From positions 134,001-198,000 of the forward strand of contig NZ_CP076130.1 in NCBI RefSeq assembly GCF_018736065.1: a stretch of 64,000 bases of DNA, written 5' to 3'. Under the pieces are notes generated by a model. It was not told the DNA's origin. It was given only the letters and a program-made list of their open reading frames with translations, and did no database searches. The DNA comes from Flammeovirga kamogawensis. GTDB lineage: Bacteria; Bacteroidota; Bacteroidia; Cytophagales; Flammeovirgaceae. Numbering within the stretch: position 1 is the stretch's first letter; each line of letters begins with the position of its first letter. This document shows positions 35,268 to 43,519 of this stretch, one piece after another. Position numbers and translations under genes: made by a program.

Positions 35268-36944
35268 ATGAAGACTATGAATATAATAAGCATTCTACTT
35301 CTATTTTTAGCAGTATTAGGTTGCTCATCTGAGGAAACACCAAGCGCACCTACTACTACAAATGGAAAGTTATCTTTAAATGTTACCATTAATAAAGAGG
35401 TAACAGAAGTAGCGAATGCAAGAACATTAGAAGATGATGTAACCGTTGATATTTTAGATAGCAATGGAGAGGTAGCAGTTTCATACGCATCAATTTCAGC
35501 TATTCCAGAAGAAATAGAATTAGCTACAGGGGTATATACATCGGTGGCTAAAAGTACTTCTGCCTCTTTAACAGGCTTTGATACTCCTCAATATGGTGGT
35601 ATTTCAGAAAGTTATTCTATTACTACTGATGCACTCACTGCGGAAAAGTTGGACTGTACTTTACAAAATACTAAAGTTACAGTAGCTTATTCTGATGTAA
35701 TAAAGAATCAATACACAACTTATTCAACAAATGTAACTTCTGATTTTGGAGAATTAACTTTCGAAAAAGACGTAACAAGAGCGGGCTATTTTAGAGCTAC
35801 AGGTAGCCTTACTGTTGTTGCTACAATTGGTGATAATGGCCAAACAGTTGAATCAGTAATTTCTGACATTCAACCTACAACACTTTACAAAGTGACTATT
35901 ACCATTGAAGAAGGAACAGGAAAAGTAGTGATTTCTGTAGATGAGAGTGTACTTGATGGCGGAAATAAAGATATCGTAATTACTCCAGTTGAAGGAGAGG
36001 CAAGACCTGAGTACAATACATCTATTGGCTTTTTTACAAAGAATGGAAAATTGTATGATCCAAATGGTATGGAGTTCGTAGCTAGAGGAGTAAATAATGC
36101 TCATTTTTGGTTTGATAACGGAGGAAGAGATTTAGCATTAAATGCATTAAGTGCGATCAGTGCAAATTCTTCTAACATGGTACGTTTGGTATGGCAAACA
36201 GATTATAATGCTTCTAACTGGGAAAATGAAGAAGAAACAGTTCGCCTAAGAAAAATGATAAATACGTGTATTGCGAATGGTATGGTACCAATGATAGAGA
36301 TGCACGATGCAACAGGTGGCGAAAATAAAGAGCAGATAGATGCAATTGTAGCCTATTATACTCGTCCAGATATTTTAAGTGTAATGAAGGAGTTCGAAAG
36401 TATTTTACTGATAAATATTGCCAACGAATGGAGTGGTAAAAACGCAGTCTATAGAGATACTTACACAGAAGCTGTTACAAATTTAAGAAGTGCAGGATTA
36501 ATGCACACTTTAGTGATTGATGCAAGTGGATGGGGACAAGATATACAACATGTTTTTGATTATGGACAAAACATTATTGATAGTGATCCATTAAAAAATA
36601 TTCTTTTTTCTGTACATATGTACCAAAGTTTTAGAACAGAACAAAGCATTACGGCAGCATTAGAAAAAGCTGTAGAATTAAAGCTTCCATTGGTTGTTGG
36701 TGAATTTGGGTTTAAACATGGAGACCCTGAAATAGATATTCCATTCGAGCATATTTTAACTGAATGTGAACGTCTAGAAATTGGATGGTTAGCATGGTCT
36801 TGGAAAGGAAACTCTGGAGGAGTGGAATACTTAGACCTTGTAGAAGAATGGGATGGAAGTAAAGTGACACAATGGGGTACTGATATTATTACAGGTCCTT
36901 TTGGTTTACAAAACACAGCAAAGAAAGTTTCAGTTTTAAAATAA
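35268..36944 (+). CDS. DUF4493-GH5 lipoprotein (GH5_8-like mannanase)
   Basis: The protein has 558 residues, with a lipobox ending at C19. The next residues, SSEET, are acidic, as in surface-exported lipoproteins. Residues about 32-240 form a DUF4493-like beta domain of unknown role. Residues about 250-558 form a GH5 barrel of the bacterial mannanase type, with acid/base E387 (IANEWSG), nucleophile E479 (VVGEFG) and the WLAWSWKGN segment near the end. The two GH5 types in this operon, plus GH26, suggest different cutting patterns. The fusion of DUF4493 to a mannanase hints that the domain is a surface spacer or glycan-binding module. Confidence 0.88.
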   Translation: MKTMNIISILLLFLAVLGCSSEETPSAPTTTNGKLSLNVTINKEVTEVANARTLEDDVTVDILDSNGEVAVSYASISAIPEEIELATGVYTSVAKSTSASLTGFDTPQYGGISESYSITTDALTAEKLDCTLQNTKVTVAYSDVIKNQYTTYSTNVTSDFGELTFEKDVTRAGYFRATGSLTVVATIGDNGQTVESVISDIQPTTLYKVTITIEEGTGKVVISVDESVLDGGNKDIVITPVEGEARPEYNTSIGFFTKNGKLYDPNGMEFVARGVNNAHFWFDNGGRDLALNALSAISANSSNMVRLVWQTDYNASNWENEEETVRLRKMINTCIANGMVPMIEMHDATGGENKEQIDAIVAYYTRPDILSVMKEFESILLINIANEWSGKNAVYRDTYTEAVTNLRSAGLMHTLVIDASGWGQDIQHVFDYGQNIIDSDPLKNILFSVHMYQSFRTEQSITAALEKAVELKLPLVVGEFGFKHGDPEIDIPFEHILTECERLEIGWLAWSWKGNSGGVEYLDLVEEWDGSKVTQWGTDIITGPFGLQNTAKKVSVLK

Positions 36945-36950
36945 TTGACC

Positions 36951-37574
36951 ATGAAAAATATACTATCATTTATACTCCTTATTTTTATAGTAGGTTGTAC
37001 TGCAGAACAGACTCACCTACTACCAAGTAACCAGCAAGGAGAATTGCGTATTGCATTTTTTTCAAACCAAAGAACTCTCGTAGATATGAGTAATTATGGT
37101 TTAACAATTAGTGATGCAGCCGGTGACGTGATTTATGCTTTCGATAAGCTTTCTGATGTTCCTGAAACGATTACTTTAGGCGTTGGTAATTATACCGCTA
37201 GCTGTTATAGTGCATCAGAAATGACTCCCGTGACGTTTACTTCACCTTATTATTATGGTGAAGAAATGTTTACCATAGAGAGTAATAAAGAAACAGCTGT
37301 AACAATTGAATGTTTATTAAAACAAGTGATTTTAAACATTACTTTCGATACATCTGTTACAGCAGATGCAGAAGATTATTATGCAATAATAGAAACAGCA
37401 AACGGCAGTTTAGAGGTAAACGAAGCTACAGAATCTAAAGTATATGTAGAGCAATCAGCAGTTATAATAACTACTTATATCAAAAAGAAGGACGGAACTA
37501 GCAAGCAAGGAAAACAAATACTTTCATCATTAGATGAGCAGACAGAGTATAATGTATTCATTTCATTTCAATAA
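36951..37574 (+). CDS. Stand-alone DUF4493-like lipoprotein
   Basis: The protein has 207 residues from the ATG at 36951. A TTG at 36945 is also in frame. The lipobox ends at C16 (FIVGC). The mature chain resembles the N-terminal domain of the preceding gene: an RTL segment, the DAAGDVIYAF strand, the VPETITLGVGNYTASCYS turn and a final DEQTEYNVFISF strand. It looks like that domain without the catalytic part. It begins 6 bases after the preceding stop and is the last gene of the operon, followed by a terminator. It is probably a surface binding or scaffold lipoprotein. Confidence 0.8.
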   Translation: MKNILSFILLIFIVGCTAEQTHLLPSNQQGELRIAFFSNQRTLVDMSNYGLTISDAAGDVIYAFDKLSDVPETITLGVGNYTASCYSASEMTPVTFTSPYYYGEEMFTIESNKETAVTIECLLKQVILNITFDTSVTADAEDYYAIIETANGSLEVNEATESKVYVEQSAVIITTYIKKKDGTSKQGKQILSSLDEQTEYNVFISFQ

Positions 37575-37589
37575 TTTTAGATAATCACT

Positions 37590-37640
37590 TTTACAAGTGT
37601 ATTTGTAAAGAGACCTCTTTTTAAGAGGTTTCTTTCTCCT
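37590..37640 (+). terminator. Double-hairpin terminator of the mannan enzyme operon
   Basis: A TTTACAA/TTGTAAA stem (37590-37596/37603-37609) is followed by ACCTCTT/AAGAGGT (37613-37619/37623-37629) and then a pyrimidine-rich TTCTTTCTCC run. Confidence 0.7.
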
Positions 37641-37710
37641 CTTTCTTTTACCTATACAAGCATCTTTTAGAAGAAGATAGCATAACTACTTTAAAAAAAT
37701 TCCATTCAAT

Positions 37711-40700
37711 ATGAAACTACTACTGAACAGTACATTACTATTGGCCTTATTTCTTAGCATAAGAGTAATTGGGCAACACAAATCTTTTAAGCACATTCCA
37801 GAAAGTGCAGGGTTATCTAATAAAATAGCAAAAGATATTTTTAGAGATACCAAAGGATTTTTATGGATAGCTACGCAAAATGGTTTGAACCGTTATGATG
37901 GCTATGAAATGAAAGTATTTAAAAATGCAGAGACAGATACCTCTACTTTATCAAGTAATGATATTAATGTAATTTTTGAAGATTCTCGACAACATTTGTG
38001 GGTGGGTACAATAACCAATATTCATAAAATAGGAAGAGATGGCGAAAGTTTTGACCGTTTATTAAAACGTTCTCCTTTTGAAGATAATAACTTCGAATTT
38101 GAAATTACATCAATAATAGAAGATCAAGATAAAAATATTTGGGTAGGCACATCTGGAGCAGGTTTATATGTTTTTGATCTAGATGGAAACCAAATCAAGC
38201 ATTACTTTAAAGAACAACAAAGGGAAAGCTTTAATTTCGTTCATATCACTGCGTTATTTGAAGATCAAAATAGCAATATATGGATAGGGCATAAAGATTT
38301 ATCATATACTATTTTTAACCCTAGAAAGCACTCATTTAAGCACAATAAAATCTCTTTAGCATCAACTAGATTTAGAAATAATACAGGAAGTTACATTACT
38401 AATTTTGTAGAAACTGCAGATAAAGGTGTTATTGCTTCTACACTAAATAGTGGAATTCTAGCTTTCGAATCAAAGACAAATAAAATAAACTATTTACGAG
38501 GAATTAATAAAGGCTTACATCATCCTACGGTAAAAGATATGGCTGTAGATGAAGAAAAAAACTTATGGTTAGGAACGTCAGATGGGCTTCATTTTATTCC
38601 TAAATATAAAAATAAGGTACAAAAAGTTTATAAAAGTAATGACCTTAACACTAGTAGTTTAAGTGATAATGCAGTTCTTTCTTTATACTACGACCAACAA
38701 AATATTCTTTGGTGTGGTGTATGGGGTAGAGGAATTGATTATGCAGAACCAACTTTTAAAAAATTCGAGACTTTTAAGCGTGAACCAATGAAAGCAAATA
38801 GCTTAAATAATGATATGGTACAGACGATAATGGAAGATCACGAAGAGAATTTATGGTTTGGTACTAGTGGAGGTGGGGTAACGCATTACAATGTAACTAA
38901 TGATGTTTATGAACATTTTACACCTCAAAAAGGCAATAAAGAGAAGTTGCAATCTTGGTCTGTATTTTCTGTTTTTGAAGACAGTGATCACGATATTTGG
39001 GTGGGCTCTTATTTAGGTGGACTTTCTTTATTAGATAGGGAAACGAAAAAATTTAAGACATTTAAAAACATTCCTAACGATCCAACTTCTCTACCAAATG
39101 ATGATGTAAGGGCAATTTTTGAAGATGCTAACAACCAATTATGGATTGCTACGAATGGTGGTGGAATTGCAAAATTTGATAAATACTCCGAAACTTTTGA
39201 GGTCTATAAAAGAGAAGAAGCTAAAGGACAAGAAACGCTAGCAAGTAATTGGACCCTCAATATAATGGAAGACAGCAGGGGGTGGTTATGGATTGGAACT
39301 TATGGCGGTGTAAGTATTTATTATCCAGATTCTGATAAGTTTATCAGTTTTAACCATAATGATAAAGAGCAGAATTCTCTAGCTCATAATTGGGTATATT
39401 CAATTATAGAAGATAGAAATAATACTATTTGGATTGGAACAGCAGGTGGTTTAAATAAGATTGATGCCAAGTATTTAGACAAGGAAATAGAATCATATAA
39501 AAAGGATTTTATGACAAAACATACTGAAGAAAATGGGTTAATTAATAACGCAATAAATGGTATAATTGAAGACGAAGAAGGCTATTTATGGATAAGCTCT
39601 AACATGGGCTTGTCTAAGTTTAATAAAGAGAAAAATACGTTTATCCATTATAGTAAAGATGATGGATTGCAAGGAAATGAGTTTATTCCGATGGCATATT
39701 GTAAAACTGCCGAAGGAAAATTAATTTTTGGAGGTAGAAATGGAGCAAATGCTTTTTTTACATCAGACATAAATATTAATCCATTTAAACCGAATGTTTT
39801 TCTAACAAATTTCTCTCTTTTTAATAAGGAAATTTTCCCATCATCAGAAGAAAATAGCGTTTTAGTACAAAGTATTATTGATACAGAATCTATAACGCTT
39901 TTGCACGATCAGAATGTACTAACATTTGATTTTGTTGCCTTAAATATGATTTCATCTGACAATAATAAATACGCTTATAAGATGGAGGGATTTGATAAAG
40001 AATGGAATCATGTAAACAATAAAAGAGAAGCGGTATACACCAATTTAGATCCTGGCGACTACATTTTTATGGTGAAAGGAACTAATAATGACGGAATTTG
40101 GAATGAAGAAGGGAGAAACCTTTTAATAACAATTCTGCCTCCATACTGGCAAACGTGGTGGTTTAGATTATTTGTATTTATAATTTTATTAATTGCGACA
40201 ATTAGTGGCTACAAATGGAGAGTAAGAGCGTACAAAGAGGCGCAAAGAGTTTTAGAAGAAACGGTACAAGAACGCACAATAGAATTAGCAGATAAGAACA
40301 ACGACCTGCTAACAATAAACGAAGAGGTACAACAACAAGCAGAAGAATTAGAAATGCAGCGAGATCATCTAGCTGAAACGAATAATCTTATTTCTGATCA
40401 GAATAGAAATTTAAAAGAGAAGAATGAAGAAATTTCTAATTTGGTAGGGCAATTACAAGGTGCAAACGAAGAAATATCTTTAAAAAACAAGCACATTACA
40501 GATAGTATTCGTTACGCAAAAACAATGCAACAGGCCATCTTACCACTTGATGATTCTTTTGAAAGTATTTTTGCCAATCACTTTGTTTTATTTAAACCAA
40601 AAGACATTGTATCTGGAGATTTTTATTGGGTAAGTACTCGAAATAAAGATGGAAAAACTTTTGTAGCCTCTGTAGATTGTACTGGGCATGGTGTACCCGG

Positions 40701-41259
40701 AGCGTTTATGTCTATGGTTGGTATGGCTTTACTAAATAAAATTGTGAATGAAAATGGGGAAAGTAACCCTATAAAAATATTAGAAAAATTAGACGAGGGT
40801 ATTCGAGAGGCATTACGTCAGGATGAATCAAAGAATAGAGATGGAATGGATTTATCTATTGTTTGTATTGAGCAGACAAGTCCAACAGAGTTTGATTTAT
40901 TATTCTCTTCAGCAAAAAGTGTGATGTACATTTTTAAAGCTCCAAAAGGTAAAATACAAAGAATTACTGGGGATAGGATCTCTATTGGAGGGTTAAGAAG
41001 AAAGAAGAAAAAACAATTTTCTGTTCAAAAATTCTCCCTAAAAAGAGGCGATAGGTTTTACTTAACTACAGACGGTTATGTAGATCAATGCGATGAGTCT
41101 AGAAAGAAATTTGGCACAATTAAGTTCGAGAAGATTTTAGAACAAACAGTAAAATATTCTCTGGATAGTCAGTACCAAATGCTCCAAGATATTCTAAAGA
41201 TTCACCAAGGAAATGCAGAACAACGAGACGACATTACTGTAATGGGTTTTGAGGTATAA
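37711..41259 (+). CDS. Propeller sensor with SpoIIE-type protein phosphatase output
   Basis: The protein has 1182 residues. A signal peptide is followed by a long periplasmic propeller of Reg_prop repeats (about 25-735, repeated WIGT/WVGT/LWFGT), a Y_Y_Y domain (about 745-810), one membrane helix (818-838), a coiled coil (about 845-935) and a SpoIIE/PP2C-like phosphatase (about 940-1182). Metal-binding aspartates are visible: D970 (SGDFYW), D989 (DCTGHGVPGAF), D1121 (TTDGYVD) and D1173-D1174 (RDDIT). The sensor half resembles hybrid regulators but the output is a Ser/Thr phosphatase, which in other bacteria acts on anti-anti-sigma-like partners. No such partner is encoded in the window. It stands alone, between two terminators. 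Confidence 0.93.
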   Translation: MKLLLNSTLLLALFLSIRVIGQHKSFKHIPESAGLSNKIAKDIFRDTKGFLWIATQNGLNRYDGYEMKVFKNAETDTSTLSSNDINVIFEDSRQHLWVGTITNIHKIGRDGESFDRLLKRSPFEDNNFEFEITSIIEDQDKNIWVGTSGAGLYVFDLDGNQIKHYFKEQQRESFNFVHITALFEDQNSNIWIGHKDLSYTIFNPRKHSFKHNKISLASTRFRNNTGSYITNFVETADKGVIASTLNSGILAFESKTNKINYLRGINKGLHHPTVKDMAVDEEKNLWLGTSDGLHFIPKYKNKVQKVYKSNDLNTSSLSDNAVLSLYYDQQNILWCGVWGRGIDYAEPTFKKFETFKREPMKANSLNNDMVQTIMEDHEENLWFGTSGGGVTHYNVTNDVYEHFTPQKGNKEKLQSWSVFSVFEDSDHDIWVGSYLGGLSLLDRETKKFKTFKNIPNDPTSLPNDDVRAIFEDANNQLWIATNGGGIAKFDKYSETFEVYKREEAKGQETLASNWTLNIMEDSRGWLWIGTYGGVSIYYPDSDKFISFNHNDKEQNSLAHNWVYSIIEDRNNTIWIGTAGGLNKIDAKYLDKEIESYKKDFMTKHTEENGLINNAINGIIEDEEGYLWISSNMGLSKFNKEKNTFIHYSKDDGLQGNEFIPMAYCKTAEGKLIFGGRNGANAFFTSDININPFKPNVFLTNFSLFNKEIFPSSEENSVLVQSIIDTESITLLHDQNVLTFDFVALNMISSDNNKYAYKMEGFDKEWNHVNNKREAVYTNLDPGDYIFMVKGTNNDGIWNEEGRNLLITILPPYWQTWWFRLFVFIILLIATISGYKWRVRAYKEAQRVLEETVQERTIELADKNNDLLTINEEVQQQAEELEMQRDHLAETNNLISDQNRNLKEKNEEISNLVGQLQGANEEISLKNKHITDSIRYAKTMQQAILPLDDSFESIFANHFVLFKPKDIVSGDFYWVSTRNKDGKTFVASVDCTGHGVPGAFMSMVGMALLNKIVNENGESNPIKILEKLDEGIREALRQDESKNRDGMDLSIVCIEQTSPTEFDLLFSSAKSVMYIFKAPKGKIQRITGDRISIGGLRRKKKKQFSVQKFSLKRGDRFYLTTDGYVDQCDESRKKFGTIKFEKILEQTVKYSLDSQYQMLQDILKIHQGNAEQRDDITVMGFEV

Positions 41260-41281
41260 TTAAATATTGAATGGAGGAAAG

Positions 41282-41309
41282 AAGCACTTATTTTAGGTGC
41301 TTTTTTTTT
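41282..41309 (+). terminator. Terminator of the SpoIIE-sensor gene
   Basis: AAGCACTT (41282-41289) pairs with AGGTGCTT (41295-41302) with one G-U pair, followed by an unbroken T run. Confidence 0.85.
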
Positions 41310-41481
41310 ATAGAAAAAGTGGAGGAATTACAGGTTCATGTATGTACTCACCTTCAATAAGAACGATGATGATATATCAGTGTTTTGTTACAATTTGAAT
41401 GGATTAATTTAAAATTTTAATGTATTAACATGTGGAGGGAATTACCGCAAGAATCAGATTTTTTCACCCTTAACCATCGGC

Positions 41482-41489
41482 TACTTTTG
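41482..41489 (+). promoter_or_regulatory. Candidate -7 element of the NTF2-like gene
   Basis: TACTTTTG fits TAnnTTTG and lies 34 bases before the start codon at 41524. Confidence 0.45.
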
Positions 41490-41523
41490 TGATGTTGAAA
41501 TTAGTAACTAAAATAAAAATAAT

Positions 41524-41976
41524 ATGAACAATCAAGAAATTGTAGGGAAATGGTTTAATGCTGTATGGGGTGAAGAATATAACCCAGCTGTAATTGCTGA
41601 ATTAGCTAGCGAAGACATGGTAATGAAGTATCCATTACATGGTGAAAGAAGAGGGTATCAAGAGATAAAAGAGATGCTTGATGAATTGCGAACTGCCTTT
41701 CCTGACCTTAAATTTCAATGCACAGGCCTTATTGAAGATAAGAATATTGTGGCAGGAAAATGGGAAGGTGGTGGAACTCACACTGGCCCTGAATTTTCTG
41801 ATTTACCAAAAATTCCGGGTTTGCCTGCTTTAGTTTTACCAGAAAATTCTGGAAGAAGAGCAGAATGGACAGGTATGTCTTATTTTAAAATTGAAAATGG
41901 AAAGATTGTTAGTGAAATTGGTGAAGAAGATGCTTTAGGAGCAGCACTTCAATTTGGACTTCTAACGGTAAAATAA
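41524..41976 (+). CDS. NTF2-like (SnoaL-type ester cyclase family) protein
   Basis: The protein has 150 residues and is cytoplasmic. The chain follows the SnoaL-like NTF2 fold. It has an N-terminal helix pair, then MKYPLHGERRGYQEIKEML, an FPDLKFQCTGLIEDKNIVAGKW strand pair (residues about 59-80), and a final SYFKIENGKIVSEIGEED hairpin. Members are often annotated as ester cyclases but many have unknown substrates. It precedes an OsmC-like gene and an AraC-alkyltransferase gene, suggesting a small stress-response group. No specific reaction can be claimed. Confidence 0.8.
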   Translation: MNNQEIVGKWFNAVWGEEYNPAVIAELASEDMVMKYPLHGERRGYQEIKEMLDELRTAFPDLKFQCTGLIEDKNIVAGKWEGGGTHTGPEFSDLPKIPGLPALVLPENSGRRAEWTGMSYFKIENGKIVSEIGEEDALGAALQFGLLTVK

Positions 41977-41983
41977 GAACTTG

Positions 41984-42024
41984 AATAGAGTTAAGTGATT
42001 TTTTATAGGTTACTTAACTCTATT
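41984..42024 (+). promoter_or_regulatory. Long hairpin between NTF2-like and OsmC-like genes
   Basis: AATAGAGTTAAGT (41984-41996) and ACTTAACTCTATT (42012-42024) form a perfect 13-base stem around a 15-base T-rich loop. No T tract follows. It lies in the leader of the OsmC-like gene and could be a terminator, a regulator site or a processing signal. Confidence 0.55.
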
Positions 42025-42039
42025 AAAATCAATATACCA

Positions 42040-42513
42040 ATGAATAAAAATCATAATTACGAAATTCTTGTTGAGTGGACAGGAAATACAGGGGAGGGAA
42101 CAAAAAAGTACAATTCTTATACACGAGACCTTTCAATAGAAGGGAAAGGAAAGTATATGAAAATAGAAGGGTCATCTGATCCTGCCTTTTTAGGAGATAA
42201 AGAAAAATATAATCCAGAAGATTTGTTCTTAGCTTCACTATCATCATGCCATATGCTTTGGTATCTTCATTTATGTTCTGTGAATAAAATTGTTGTTCTA
42301 GAATATAAAGACAATGCGAAAGGGACTATGCTTGAGGACAAAAATGGTAGTGGACGGTTTTCAAATGTAACACTATATCCTGAGGTTACTATTGAAAATA
42401 TTGAAATGAAAGAATTAGCAGAAAAGTTACATCAAAAAGCAAATGAAATGTGTTTTATTGCCAATTCTTGTAACTTCAAAATTGATCATTCTCCAACTAT
42501 TAAACCATTATAA
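42040..42513 (+). CDS. OsmC/Ohr-family peroxide-detoxification protein
   Basis: The protein has 157 residues from the ATG at 42040. A start at 41995 would lie inside the upstream hairpin and is rejected. The OsmC fold is recognised from the N-terminal strand pair (YEILVEWTGN), the NPEDLFLASLSSCHMLWYLHLC helix (residues about 55-76) carrying the first reactive cysteine, and the second one near the end in CFIANSC. Such proteins reduce organic hydroperoxides with a Cys pair. It is followed within 8 bases by the AraC-alkyltransferase gene. Confidence 0.85.
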   Translation: MNKNHNYEILVEWTGNTGEGTKKYNSYTRDLSIEGKGKYMKIEGSSDPAFLGDKEKYNPEDLFLASLSSCHMLWYLHLCSVNKIVVLEYKDNAKGTMLEDKNGSGRFSNVTLYPEVTIENIEMKELAEKLHQKANEMCFIANSCNFKIDHSPTIKPL

Positions 42514-42521
42514 AAGGAAAA

Positions 42522-43364
42522 ATGGATGAGCAACAAAAAATGGACTATGATAGAATTGCTATAGCTATAGAGCATATTAAATCAAATTTTAAAAACCAAC
42601 CTTCTCTCGATGACTTAGCCGAGGTTGTTCATTTAAGTTCTTTTCATTTTCAGAGAATGTTTAATGATTGGGCAGGAGTTAGTCCTAAAAAATTCACACA
42701 GTATTTAACACTCGAATATGCAAAAGAATTGCTAACCAATCAGAAAATAAGTATTTCTGAAACAGCTTTTGAACTAGGTCTATCAGGAACAAGTAGATTA
42801 CATGATCTCTTTATTTCTATTGAAGGAATGACTCCGGGTGAATTTAAAAAAGGTGGGAAAGCTTTATCGATTAAATATAGTTTAACCGAAAGCCCTTTTG
42901 GGAAAATAATTGTAGCATCAACTTCAAAAGGGATTTGTCATATGGCTTTTTACACGAATAAAGAAGAGGCTATAGAAATTATGAAGAAACGCTTTCCGAA
43001 TGCCAGCTATTTGAATGAGAAAGATGGAATGCACGAGAATGCAATAGGTATTTTTTATTCAGATTGGAATAACCTCGATAAAGTTAAACTGCATTTAAAT
43101 GGTACAGATTTTCAATTGAAAGTATGGGAGTCTTTATTGAAAATTCCTTTTGGTGGAGTGAGTACTTACGGTAAAGTAGCTCAATCTATCGGAAATCCAA
43201 AAGCATCAAGAGCAGTAGGAACTGCAATTGGTAGCAACCCTGTCTCTTTTTTAATACCATGTCATAGAGTAATCCAATCTTCGGGTAATACTGGTCAGTA
43301 CATGTGGGGTGCTGTAAGGAAATCTGCAATTCTTGGTTGGGAAGCGGTGAAAATTAACTCTTAA
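42522..43364 (+). CDS. AraC-type regulator fused to O6-alkylguanine-DNA alkyltransferase (Ada-like, no zinc domain)
   Basis: The protein has 280 residues. An AraC-type DNA-binding domain (about 8-110) is followed by a methylated-DNA-protein cysteine methyltransferase domain (about 118-275). Its acceptor motif is IPCHRV with C247, and it has the conserved GxVSTYGxVA and ASRAVGxAxGxNP blocks (211-240). It removes alkyl groups from guanine in a one-shot reaction and may activate repair genes. The N-terminal Ada zinc domain that senses methylphosphotriesters is absent, so its signal is not the classical one. It is the last gene of the small stress group. Confidence 0.93.
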   Translation: MDEQQKMDYDRIAIAIEHIKSNFKNQPSLDDLAEVVHLSSFHFQRMFNDWAGVSPKKFTQYLTLEYAKELLTNQKISISETAFELGLSGTSRLHDLFISIEGMTPGEFKKGGKALSIKYSLTESPFGKIIVASTSKGICHMAFYTNKEEAIEIMKKRFPNASYLNEKDGMHENAIGIFYSDWNNLDKVKLHLNGTDFQLKVWESLLKIPFGGVSTYGKVAQSIGNPKASRAVGTAIGSNPVSFLIPCHRVIQSSGNTGQYMWGAVRKSAILGWEAVKINS

Positions 43365-43459
43365 TGGAAACACCAGTATCCTACCTCTTGGAGTTACGGG
43401 CAAGATTTTCCAATCAAAGTGATAAATTAGATAGAAACGAATGTTATTAAAATAAAGAA

Positions 43460-43485
43460 GGGTTAAGGTTCTACAACCTTAACCC
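43460..43485. terminator. Bidirectional terminator between converging genes
   Basis: GGGTTAAGGTT (43460-43470) and AACCTTAACCC (43475-43485) form a perfect 11-base stem with loop CTAC between the alkyltransferase gene and the leftward repeat-protein gene. The minus-strand side is followed by a T-rich run. Confidence 0.8.
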
Positions 43486-43519
43486 AATCTTCATTTCCAA
43501 TTCAAAATAGTGTCGTTCC

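Noticed and set aside
41310-41380. A 20-codon minus-strand frame ending GEYIHEPVIPPLFL
   Set aside because: It has a plausible peptide look, but it is too short, has no start and no recognised relative; it may be a tiny remnant.
41995-42039. Early start of the OsmC-like gene
   Set aside because: It lies inside a 13-base perfect hairpin and adds residues not seen in the family; ATG 42040 fits.
42522-43364. Full-length Ada adaptive-response protein
   Set aside because: The N-terminal zinc/methylphosphotriester domain is absent, so only an AraC-alkyltransferase fusion is claimed.
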